Assembly (NCBI RefSeq): GCF_019704555.1
Contig: NZ_AP024745.1
Coordinates: 3,852,501-3,916,500, forward strand
Source: Actinoplanes sp. L3-i22
GTDB lineage: Bacteria; Actinomycetota; Actinomycetes; Mycobacteriales; Micromonosporaceae
Direction: 5' to 3'
DNA: 64,000 bases
The notes below the pieces were generated by a model. That model was not told where the DNA came from and did not search any database. It was given only the letters and a program-made list of their open reading frames with translations. Position 1 is the first letter of the stretch. The number at the start of each line of letters is the position of its first letter. A program made the position numbers and the translations under genes. Positions 23,475 through 30,989 of the stretch are shown here, in pieces.

Positions 23475-24752
23475 ATGGCGCGCGTGTCCGCGCCCCTCGA
23501 CCGACACCGCGACCAGCGCCAGCAGCTCCTCGCCGGCGTGACCGAACGGCTGCGCCGGCTCGGTATCCCCGCCTCGTTCGGCCAGCTCACGCCCTACTAC
23601 GACTTCTACGGCCAGATTCCCGACGGGCTCACCGGCCTGGTCGTCGACGAGCCGGTCGGCCCGGGCAGCATGCAGGTCACCGTGGTGGCCGCGCACCGCA
23701 CGGGTGAATCTTCGACCGATCCGCACCTGTGGGTCCGCGAGGTCGACCTGGAGTACGACCTGGACGGTGACGTCTACTTCGAGGTGAGCACGCTCGACGA
23801 CGCCGGTGACGGCAGCGCGGTGTGGGCGCCCCGGCAACTGGTCGGCAGCGAGGAGGGGGTGGTCGACGCGATCCGCCTCTGGCACGGGTACCGGGACATG
23901 CTGCGCGCCACCCCGCCGCCGCCGGACGCCCGGCGGTCCGGGCGCCGGGCGAAGCAGCTGGCCGCCCGGCACACGGCGGCCGGCGCGGCCCGGGTCCGGT
24001 TCGCGGTCGACGAGTCCGAGGTGCCGGTCGAGTTCCGGCCGGCCCTCGGCGCGCACCTGACCGATCTCGATCACGCCCAGCTCTGCTTTCAGTTCCCCCG
24101 CGACAAGACCGGGCGGTACAGCCGGAGCGCGGTGGTCGCGCTCAGCGGCTACGGCGTCGTGCTCGGCAAGCGCGGCCCGTGGCTGTCCGTCCGGGCGGCC
24201 GGCGACGAGCTGGTCCTCGGCGTCGAGGCGCTGATCGACGTGAACCAGGACCACCGGTGGGACCGGCTGCCCTGGCTGTGGCGGACGTCCGCGCGCGACA
24301 CCGGCCCGGAGGAGCGGTGGCAGACGCCGTCGGCCGAGCACGTGCGCCCGATCGCCGACCTGCTGGAGCGCAACGCGCTGACCGACGCGCTCACGCTCTC
24401 CGGCGTCGAGGTCGACGGTGACCTGGCCGCCCTGCTGCTGGGGTACCCGATCAGCTACTCGTTCGCGCGGTACACCGAGACCTGGGTCCGGACCCTCTAC
24501 GACCAGCTGGCCGGGTGCGCGCCGTGGCGGTTCGCCGCCGCGTTCCGGGCCTGGCAGGACGAGCGGCGCACGGCCGGGCGCACGCCGCAGCACGAGGTCG
24601 CGCTGTTCGGCCTGAAGGGGCTCAACCAGCAGTCGAAGCCGATGGTCGCGCTCACCGCCGAGGGCGGCGTGTCCCGCCTGACGATGATCTGGAGCGCGAG
24701 CAACGCCCGGCTGCCCCGGGCGCTGTGGGAGCTGCCGGCCGACCTCGGCTAG
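23475..24752 (+). CDS. Hypothetical protein, large and conserved-looking
   Basis: 425 residues; ATG 23475 immediately follows the mddA stop, and GTG 23484 is a possible alternative. No membrane segment, signal or named domain is visible. An N-terminal region (RRLGIPASFGQLTPYYDFYGQIPDG) and a segment rich in acidic and aromatic residues (EVDLEYDLDGDVYFEVSTLDD) are followed by LPWLWRTSARDTGPEERWQTPS near 270-290 and a C-terminal GLKGLNQQSKPMVALTAEGG. Coupling to mddA is the only clue to function. It overlaps the convergent gene by 4 bp. Confidence 0.7.
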   Translation: MARVSAPLDRHRDQRQQLLAGVTERLRRLGIPASFGQLTPYYDFYGQIPDGLTGLVVDEPVGPGSMQVTVVAAHRTGESSTDPHLWVREVDLEYDLDGDVYFEVSTLDDAGDGSAVWAPRQLVGSEEGVVDAIRLWHGYRDMLRATPPPPDARRSGRRAKQLAARHTAAGAARVRFAVDESEVPVEFRPALGAHLTDLDHAQLCFQFPRDKTGRYSRSAVVALSGYGVVLGKRGPWLSVRAAGDELVLGVEALIDVNQDHRWDRLPWLWRTSARDTGPEERWQTPSAEHVRPIADLLERNALTDALTLSGVEVDGDLAALLLGYPISYSFARYTETWVRTLYDQLAGCAPWRFAAAFRAWQDERRTAGRTPQHEVALFGLKGLNQQSKPMVALTAEGGVSRLTMIWSASNARLPRALWELPADLG

Positions 24753-25357
24753 CGGATGACGGCCCGGCCGGGGCCGCTGGTCGCCTCGAACAGGGCGGTC
24801 GCGGTGCCGTCGGCGGTGGTCACCACCCAGACGTGGCCGGTGTAGGTCGGCTGCAGGTATTCCTGTCCCGGCTGCAGGTCCTGGTAGTGGACCCGCTTGT
24901 GGTCGTAGTCGAGCCACCACACGCTGACCGGGCCGGCCGTGGTGTTGACGAAGGCGACCGAGGTCGCGGCGCCGTCGGTCGCGTCCGCGGCGGTGGCCTC
25001 CGCGCTCGGCGGCAGGGGCGGCAGCTCCGCCCAGCCGGCCACCGGGGTGGGCGCCAGGGTGACCGAGACGACCGGGGCGGGCACGGCCGCGGACTCCGCC
25101 GACTCCGGGTCGCCGTCGCGGGTCATGGCGATCGCGAAGGAGATCACGAAGACCAGCACCGTCCCGCCCACGAACAGGAACACCCGGCGGCCCCGGTTCT
25201 TCGGGAGCTGCGGGTAGAACGCCGGCTGCGCGGGATAGAAGGGCTGCTGGTACGGGTTCGGCTGATAGGCCGGAACGACGGTGGGCTCGTAGGGGTCGGC
25301 CGGCTGGCTCACCGGCGGCTGGTACGCCTGCGGGACGTTCGGCAGCTCTTCGGTCAC
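24749..25357 (-). CDS. Single-pass membrane protein with an external VHL-beta-like domain
   Basis: 202 residues, GTG start. An N-terminal cytoplasmic stretch rich in Pro, Tyr and Gln (AYQPNPYQQPFYP) runs to about 50. The transmembrane helix is VFLFVGGTVLVFVISFAIAM near 59-78, followed by an Ala/Pro linker. Residues about 132-200 resemble the beta domain of von Hippel-Lindau protein: SVAFVNTTAGPVSVWWLDYD, then HYQDLQPGQEYLQPTYTGHVW and a closing ATSGPGRAVI. VHL-type domains bind peptides, including hydroxyproline ones. The bacterial ligand is unknown. Confidence 0.75.
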   Translation of the reverse strand: MTEELPNVPQAYQPPVSQPADPYEPTVVPAYQPNPYQQPFYPAQPAFYPQLPKNRGRRVFLFVGGTVLVFVISFAIAMTRDGDPESAESAAVPAPVVSVTLAPTPVAGWAELPPLPPSAEATAADATDGAATSVAFVNTTAGPVSVWWLDYDHKRVHYQDLQPGQEYLQPTYTGHVWVVTTADGTATALFEATSGPGRAVIR

Positions 25358-25386
25358 GGGATCACGGTAGTGACCACGCGCTCGTC

Positions 25387-25938
25387 TCAGGCCTCCGCTT
25401 TCCGGGCCCGGAAAGCGATCATGTTCATCCGGTTTCCACAGCGGACCGTGCAGAACCGCTTCGAGCCGTTGCGGGACAGGTCGATGAAGATGCCGGTGCA
25501 GTCGTCGGCGTCGCAGACCCGCAGGCGGCCCATCTCGTTCATCCGGATCACGTCGATCAGGGCGAGCGCGGCCTCGGCCCGGATCCGCTCGGCGAGCGGC
25601 GCGTCCGGCGCGGTCGCGTGGATGTGCCAGTCCGAGTCGTCGTGCCGGGTCAGGTACGGCAACGCGCGCGCCTCCCGGAGCATCCGGTTGACCACCTCGA
25701 CGGCCTCGTCCCGGTCCAGCGTCCAGACCGCGCGGATCTGCTCGCGGGCCTGCCGCACCTCGCGCAGCTCGGCGGCGTCGTGGTCGAGGCGTCCCGAGTA
25801 CGGGTTCGCCGCCAGCAGCGCGGCGAGCTGTTCGACGGTGGACAGCTCGTCGAGGCCGGAGCGGGACGCGCCGGCGGCGGTGTTGGCGAGGATCGCGGCG
25901 AACTCCAGCGCCTCCTCGGTGTCAGGGGCAAAAAGCAA
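25387..25938 (-). CDS. CGNR zinc-finger regulator
   Basis: 183 residues with a TTG start preceded by GAGGAG. The N-terminal helical ABATE-like domain covers about 1-125. The C-terminal zinc finger is VCDADDCTGIFIDLSRNGSK followed by RFCTVRCGNRMNMIAFRARK (near 142-180), the four-Cys CGNR signature. These are presumed transcription regulators. It is divergent from an EamA exporter across 70 bp, and control of that exporter is the natural inference. Confidence 0.88.
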   Translation of the reverse strand: MLFAPDTEEALEFAAILANTAAGASRSGLDELSTVEQLAALLAANPYSGRLDHDAAELREVRQAREQIRAVWTLDRDEAVEVVNRMLREARALPYLTRHDDSDWHIHATAPDAPLAERIRAEAALALIDVIRMNEMGRLRVCDADDCTGIFIDLSRNGSKRFCTVRCGNRMNMIAFRARKAEA

Positions 25939-26008
25939 TTTGACTCCTCACTCAGGCGAGCCTAGCGTCAGGGACGTAACCAATTTAGTCCATGACGGAG
26001 GAGTCGCC

Positions 26009-26977
26009 GTGAAGCTCTCCCACCAGTCCACCGGGTTGGCCGCCGCGGTGATCTCCGCCGCCTCGTTCGGCACCTCCGGCGCGTTCATCAAGCCGCTGCT
26101 GGAGGCGGGCTGGTCGCCGGCCGCCGCGGTCACCGCCCGGGCGCTCACCGCCGGGCTCCTGCTGCTGCCGTTCGTGCTGCTCTCGCTGCGCGGCAACTGG
26201 GGCGCGCTGTGGCGCGGCCGGTGGCGGCTGTTCGGGATGGGCGTGATCGCGGTCGCGTTCACCCAGCTCACCTACTTCGCGGCGATCAGCCGGGTGCCGG
26301 TCTCCACGGCCCTGCTGGTGGAGTACCTGGCGCCGCTGCTGCTCGTGCTCTGGGCCTGGGCGGTCACCCGGCACCTGCCGCGGCCGGCCGTGCTGGTCGG
26401 CTCGGTGCTGGCGATCGGCGGGCTGGTCCTGGTGATCGGGCCGGGCGCGCTGCAGGCGGTGGACCCGGTCGGGCTCGCGCTGGCGTTCGCCGCCGCGATC
26501 GGCTGCGCGGTCTACTTCGTGGTCGCCGCCCGGCCCGCCGACGGGCTGCCGCCGGTCGCGCTGGCCGGGGTCGGGCTGCTGCTCGGCGGGGTGGTGCTGG
26601 GGCTGGCCGGGGCGGTCCGGGCGGTGCCGATGACCGCGACGTTCGGGGAGGTTCCGCTGCTCGGGGCGGTCGTGCCGTGGTGGGTGCCGCTGGGCGTGGT
26701 CGCGGTGTTCGGGACGGCCATCGCGTACGCCTCAGGGATTTTCGGGTCCGGACGGCTCGGCTCGCGCCTCGCGTCCTTCGTGGGCCTGCTCGAGGTGGTC
26801 TTCGCCTCGATCCTGGCCTGGATCGTGGTGGGGGAGCGGCTCACCCCGCTGCAGATGCTCGGCGGCGTGCTGATCCTGGCCGGCATCGCGTCGGTCCCGG
26901 CCGAGCCGCCGGTCGTGGTGGCCGAGCCCGAGGTCCCCGAGGTGCCCGAGGACGCGCGCCCACTGTTTGCCCACTGA
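26009..26977 (+). CDS. EamA/DMT-family transporter
   Basis: 322 residues from GTG 26009 with GGAGGAG directly upstream. Two EamA halves give about ten transmembrane helices, from STGLAAAVISAASFGTSGAF at the start to LQMLGGVLILAGIASV near 290. YLAPLLLVLWAW marks the end of the first half. Such permeases export amino acids, metabolites or drugs. A short acidic Pro/Glu/Val tail (EPEVPEVPEDAR) follows the last helix. It is divergent from the CGNR regulator. Confidence 0.85.
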   Translation: MKLSHQSTGLAAAVISAASFGTSGAFIKPLLEAGWSPAAAVTARALTAGLLLLPFVLLSLRGNWGALWRGRWRLFGMGVIAVAFTQLTYFAAISRVPVSTALLVEYLAPLLLVLWAWAVTRHLPRPAVLVGSVLAIGGLVLVIGPGALQAVDPVGLALAFAAAIGCAVYFVVAARPADGLPPVALAGVGLLLGGVVLGLAGAVRAVPMTATFGEVPLLGAVVPWWVPLGVVAVFGTAIAYASGIFGSGRLGSRLASFVGLLEVVFASILAWIVVGERLTPLQMLGGVLILAGIASVPAEPPVVVAEPEVPEVPEDARPLFAH

Positions 26978-26983
26978 GGTCTT

Positions 26984-27020
26984 CCTAGCCTGAAGCCGCT
27001 TTCGAGGCATCAAGGCTAGG
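26984..27020. promoter_or_regulatory. Inverted repeat upstream of the four-gene operon
   Basis: CCTAGCCT (26984-26991) and AGGCTAGG (27013-27020) are perfect 8-bp arms 21 bases apart, ending 11 bases before the GTG. It could be an operator, or a hairpin ending the EamA transcript. The right arm also contributes AGGGAG to the ribosome site. Confidence 0.5.
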
Positions 27021-27031
27021 GAGACCCAGAA

Positions 27032-27823
27032 GTGTCCATACCTGTCATCTTCATCCACGGCCTGTGGCTGCACGCGTCGTCGTGGGAGCCCTGGATCGAG
27101 CTGTTCACCGAGCGCGGCTACCGCGCCACCGCGCCCGGCTGGCCCGGGGACGCCGACACCGTCGAGGCGACCCGGGCGAACCCGGACGCCCTCGCCGGAC
27201 ACGGCATCGACGACGTCGTCGACCACTTCGCGAAGATCATCGAGGGCCTGGACCAGAAGCCGATCCTGATCGGCCACTCGTTCGGCGGCATGATCGCCCA
27301 GAAGCTGCTCGGCCTGGACCTGGGCGTGGCCGCGGTCGCCGTGGACGCCGCCCAGATCAAGGGCGTGCTGCCGCTGCCGCTGTCCACGCTGCGCTCGGGC
27401 TTCCCGGTGCTCGGCAACCCGGCGAACGCCAAGCGCGCGGTCTCGCTGACCCCGGAGCAGTTCCGGTACGCCTTCGGCAACGCGGTCTCCGAGCAGGAGT
27501 CCCGCGAGCTGTTCGACCGCTGGTCGATCCCGGCGCCGGGCAAGCCGCTGTTCGAGGCCGCGGCCGCGAACTTCAACCCGCACTCGCCGGCGAAGGTGGA
27601 CACCGCCAACGAGTCGCGCGGCCCGCTGCTGCTGATGGCCGGCGGCAAAGACCACACCGTGCCCGAGGTGGTGGTGCGCTCGACGCTCAAGCAGTACCGG
27701 CACTCGCAGGCGGTGACCGACATCGTCGACTTCCCGGCCAAGGCGCACTCGCTGACCATCGACGCCGGCTGGCAAGAGGTCGCCGAGACCGCGCTGACCT
27801 GGCTGAAGGCGCAGGGCCTCTGA
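27032..27823 (+). CDS. Alpha/beta-hydrolase, first gene of a coupled operon
   Basis: 263 residues, GTG start after AGGGAG. Motifs are HGLWLHASSWEPW near 8-20, GHSFGGMIAQKLLGL near 84-98, GGKDHTVPEV near 209-218 and AHSLTI near 238. It is a close paralogue of the gene at 4276-5073. Its TGA overlaps the next ATG (ATGA at 27820-27825 region), so four genes to 30982 are translated in series. Substrate unknown. Confidence 0.85.
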   Translation: MSIPVIFIHGLWLHASSWEPWIELFTERGYRATAPGWPGDADTVEATRANPDALAGHGIDDVVDHFAKIIEGLDQKPILIGHSFGGMIAQKLLGLDLGVAAVAVDAAQIKGVLPLPLSTLRSGFPVLGNPANAKRAVSLTPEQFRYAFGNAVSEQESRELFDRWSIPAPGKPLFEAAAANFNPHSPAKVDTANESRGPLLLMAGGKDHTVPEVVVRSTLKQYRHSQAVTDIVDFPAKAHSLTIDAGWQEVAETALTWLKAQGL

Positions 27824-28791
27824 TGCGCGCGATGACGAAGGTGATCGCCGCGGCAGTGGTCGCGGTGGTGGCGCTCAGCGGACCGGTGGTGGCCGACGCG
27901 CACGACCGGGGGACGGCCGACAGCCGCCTGCCGAAGGGCTTCACCGAGCAGAAGGTCCGGGTCGGCGACGTCGGCATCAACTACGTGCGCGGCGGCCACG
28001 GCCCGGTGCTCGTGCTGATCCACGGCTACCCGGAGACCTGGTTCGAGTGGCACAAGGTGATGCCGGAGCTGGCCGAGCACTACACGATCGTGGCGCCCGA
28101 CCTGCGCGGCGCGGGCAAGAGTGACGCCCCGGCCGGTGGCTACGACAAGAAGACGATGGCCGCCGACATCCACGGGCTGCTGGTCAAGCTCGGGCTGAAC
28201 AGGAACGTCCGGGTGGTCGGGCACGACATCGGCACGATGGTCGCCTACGCGTACGCCGCGGCGAACCCGACCGAGGTCAAGAAGCTGGTGCTGAGCGAGG
28301 CGCCGGTCCCGGACAAGTCGATCTACTCCTACCCGGCGCTGCCCGAGGTCGGCCGCGGCGTGTGGAACTTCGGGTTCTTCTCGCTCACCAACGGCCTGCC
28401 CGAGCAGATGGTCGACGGCAAGGAGGAGACCTGGGTCCGGCTCTTCACCGACCAGCTGATGGACGTCAAGGGCTCGATCGGCACCGACGACGTCAAGGTC
28501 TTCGCGAAGTACCTGAAGGACGACGCGCACCTGCGGGCCAGCTTCGAGTGGTTCCGCGCGTTCCCGAAGGACGTCAAGGACAACGAGGTCAACATCAAGA
28601 CCCCGCTGCCGATGCCGGTCCTGGCGATCGGCGCCGACGGCAGCCTCGGGGCGAACATCGAGACCCAGGTCGATCAGTACGCGACGAACGTCCAGGGCAA
28701 GGTGATCAAGGGCTCCGGCCACTGGATCTACGAGGAGCACCCGGACGAGATGACCGGGATCCTGCTGACCTTCCTCGGCGGGGCGTCCTAG
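27823..28791 (+). CDS. Secreted epoxide-hydrolase-like enzyme
   Basis: 322 residues. A signal peptide is likely (MRAMTKVIAAAVVAVVALSG, cleaved near ADA at 25-27). The catalytic region has HGYPETWFEWHKV near 66-78, DLRGAGKSD near 91-99, and GHDIGTMVAYAYA near 131-143, in which Asp is the nucleophile, as in epoxide hydrolases and haloalkane dehalogenases rather than serine esterases. The histidine is in GSGHWIYEEHPDE near 300-312. The start is coupled to the previous stop (TGATG) and its TAG overlaps the next GTG. It would act outside the membrane. Confidence 0.85.
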   Translation: MRAMTKVIAAAVVAVVALSGPVVADAHDRGTADSRLPKGFTEQKVRVGDVGINYVRGGHGPVLVLIHGYPETWFEWHKVMPELAEHYTIVAPDLRGAGKSDAPAGGYDKKTMAADIHGLLVKLGLNRNVRVVGHDIGTMVAYAYAAANPTEVKKLVLSEAPVPDKSIYSYPALPEVGRGVWNFGFFSLTNGLPEQMVDGKEETWVRLFTDQLMDVKGSIGTDDVKVFAKYLKDDAHLRASFEWFRAFPKDVKDNEVNIKTPLPMPVLAIGADGSLGANIETQVDQYATNVQGKVIKGSGHWIYEEHPDEMTGILLTFLGGAS

Positions 28792-29576
28792 TGGATCTCC
28801 GACTCTCCGGCCGGACCGCGCTGGTCACCGGGGCCAGCAAGGGCATCGGGCTGGCGATCGTGCGGGCCCTGGCCGGCGAGGGCGTCCGCGTCGTCGCCGG
28901 CGCCCGGACCACCACCCCGGAGCTCGCCGCGCTGGCCGCCGAAGGGCTGGTGCACCCGGTCAACGCCGACCTGGGCACCGCCGAGGGCGCCGCCACCCTG
29001 GTCGAGCGGGCCGCGGCCGAGCTCGGCCGGCTGGACATCCTGGTCAACAACGTGGGCGGGGTCCGGCCCCGGGTCGGCGGGTTCCTCTCGGTCACCGACC
29101 AGGACTGGCTGGACTCGCTGACCATCAACCTGCTGGCCGCGGTCCGGGTCACCCGGGCCGCCCTGCCGCTGCTCCTGGAGCGCGGCGGGAACATCGTCAC
29201 GATCAACTCGGTGAACTCGTCGCTGCCCGATCCGCTGGTGATCGACTACAGCGCGAGCAAGGCCGCGCTGGCGAACTTCTCCAAGTCGCTGTCGAAAGAG
29301 GTCGGCCCGCGCGGCATCCGGGTCAACACGATCAGTCCCGGACCGGTCGAGACCGACCTGTGGCTCGGGGCCGGCGGGGTCGCCGAGACCGTGGGCGCGG
29401 CCGGCGGCAGCTCGCCCGAGGACGTCGCCAAGGGCGCCGTCGGCGGCACCGCGACCGGGCGGTTCACCCGCCCCGACGAGGTGGCCGACCTGGTCCTGCT
29501 GCTGGCCGGGGATCGCGCCGGGAACGTCACGGGCGCCGACATCGTCATCGACGGCGGGTTGATCAGCACGCTGTGA
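28791..29576 (+). CDS. Classical SDR oxidoreductase
   Basis: 261 residues, GTG start sharing its first base with the preceding TAG. The full catalytic set is visible: TGASKGIG near 13-20, NNVGG near 83-87, Ser in TINSVNSS near 136-143, and YSASKAAL near 153-160, with NTISPGPVETD near 178-188 and the terminal IVIDGGLIS. It likely oxidises or reduces an alcohol/ketone produced within this operon, using NAD(P). The stop is overlapped by the next GTG. Confidence 0.88.
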   Translation: MDLRLSGRTALVTGASKGIGLAIVRALAGEGVRVVAGARTTTPELAALAAEGLVHPVNADLGTAEGAATLVERAAAELGRLDILVNNVGGVRPRVGGFLSVTDQDWLDSLTINLLAAVRVTRAALPLLLERGGNIVTINSVNSSLPDPLVIDYSASKAALANFSKSLSKEVGPRGIRVNTISPGPVETDLWLGAGGVAETVGAAGGSSPEDVAKGAVGGTATGRFTRPDEVADLVLLLAGDRAGNVTGADIVIDGGLISTL

Positions 29577-30982
29577 GCGGGCTGCCGTCGTACCAAGGAA
29601 AGGTTTTGATCTTGAATCTCGACACGCTTCGGGCGACCGTCGCCGGACCCGTCCTGCTGCCCGGCGACCCCGGGTACGCGGACGAGCTGGCCACCTACAA
29701 CCTGACCGTGGTGCACACCCCGGCCGTCGTCGTCGGCGCGCGGACCGCGGCGGACGTGCAGGCCGCGGTGCGGTACGCCGCCGGCGCGAACCTCCCGGTC
29801 GCGATCCTCGGCGCCGGGCACGGCAGCTCGGTCTCCGACGAGGGCGCGGTGCTGATCACCACCCGGCGGCTGACCGGGCTGGTGATCGACAAGGAAGCCC
29901 GGACCGCGCGGGTCGAGGCCGGCGTGCGGTGGGCCGAGTTCATCGAGGAGGCGAACAAGGCCGGGCTGGCCGGGCTGAACGGCTCATCGCCGACGGTGAC
30001 CGTGGTCAGCTACACCCTCGGCGGCGGGCTCGGGCCGTTCGGCCGCAAGTACGGCTACGCCGCCGACCACGTCACCGCGCTGGACGTGGTCACCGCCGAC
30101 GGCGAACTGCGGCACGTCACCGCGGCGAGCGAGCCGGACCTGTTCTGGGCGCTGCGCGGCGGCAAGGGCAACTTCGGCGTGGTGATCGCGATCGAGTTCA
30201 CGCTCTTCCCGATCCCGGCGTTCTACGGTGGCGGGATCTTCTTCCCGGGCGAGCTCGCCGCCGACGTGCTGCACCTGTTCCAGGAGTGGACCCAGGACCT
30301 GCCCGAGGAGATGTCCGCCTCGGTGGGGCTGCTGCACCTGCCGCCGCTGCCGTTCGTGCCGGAGCCGCTGCGCGACCGGCTCGTGGCCCACCTGCGGATC
30401 ACCTACCTGGGCAGCCCGTCCGAGGGGGCGGTGCTGGTGCAGCCGTTCCGGGAGCTGGGCACGCCGATCATCGACGCGGTGGGGATCCTGCCGTACGCGG
30501 CGATCGCCTCGGTGCACAACGACCCGGTCGAGCCGCTGCCGCTCTACGAGCACGGCGCGCTGCTGCGTGAGCTGCCGAAGGAGGCGGTCGACACGGTGCT
30601 CAAGTTCGCCGGGCCGGGGTCCGCGTCGCCGCTGGTGCTGGCCGAGATCCGGCACATGGGCGGGGCGCTGAGCCGGGCGCCGGAGGTGCCCAACGCGGTC
30701 GGCAACCGGGACGAGACGCTCTACAACGTGTTCCTGGTGGCGGCGGGCGGCCCGCCGGCCGCGGCCGCCCTGCACGGTTACGAGCAGGAGCTGATCGACG
30801 CGCTGGCGCCCTGGTCGACCGGCCGGCGGTACCTGAACTTCATGTTCGCCGGGGACGCCGCCCCGGGTGCCGCGGCGCTCGCCTTCGCGCCGGAGTCCTA
30901 CGAGCGGCTGACCGGGATCAAGCGGCGCTTCGACCCGGCCAACCTGTTCCGGATCAACCACAACATCGCGCCGGCGGCCTGA
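29573..30982 (+). CDS. FAD-linked oxidase of the berberine-bridge (PCMH/BBE) family
   Basis: 469 residues from GTG 29573, overlapping the preceding stop (GTGA); TTG 29606 or 29612 after AAGGAAAGG are alternatives. The PCMH FAD-binding domain has ILGAGHGSS near 82-90, where His usually carries the covalent flavin, then SYTLGGGLGPFGRKYGYAADHV near 145-166 and GGKGNFGVV near 196-204. The C-terminal BBE segment is RRFDPANLFRINHNI. It would oxidise an alcohol, sugar or ring system with oxygen. It closes the four-gene operon and ends 7 bp from the convergent LAL gene. Confidence 0.88.
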   Translation: MSGLPSYQGKVLILNLDTLRATVAGPVLLPGDPGYADELATYNLTVVHTPAVVVGARTAADVQAAVRYAAGANLPVAILGAGHGSSVSDEGAVLITTRRLTGLVIDKEARTARVEAGVRWAEFIEEANKAGLAGLNGSSPTVTVVSYTLGGGLGPFGRKYGYAADHVTALDVVTADGELRHVTAASEPDLFWALRGGKGNFGVVIAIEFTLFPIPAFYGGGIFFPGELAADVLHLFQEWTQDLPEEMSASVGLLHLPPLPFVPEPLRDRLVAHLRITYLGSPSEGAVLVQPFRELGTPIIDAVGILPYAAIASVHNDPVEPLPLYEHGALLRELPKEAVDTVLKFAGPGSASPLVLAEIRHMGGALSRAPEVPNAVGNRDETLYNVFLVAAGGPPAAAALHGYEQELIDALAPWSTGRRYLNFMFAGDAAPGAAALAFAPESYERLTGIKRRFDPANLFRINHNIAPAA

Positions 30983-30989
30983 CCGGCCG

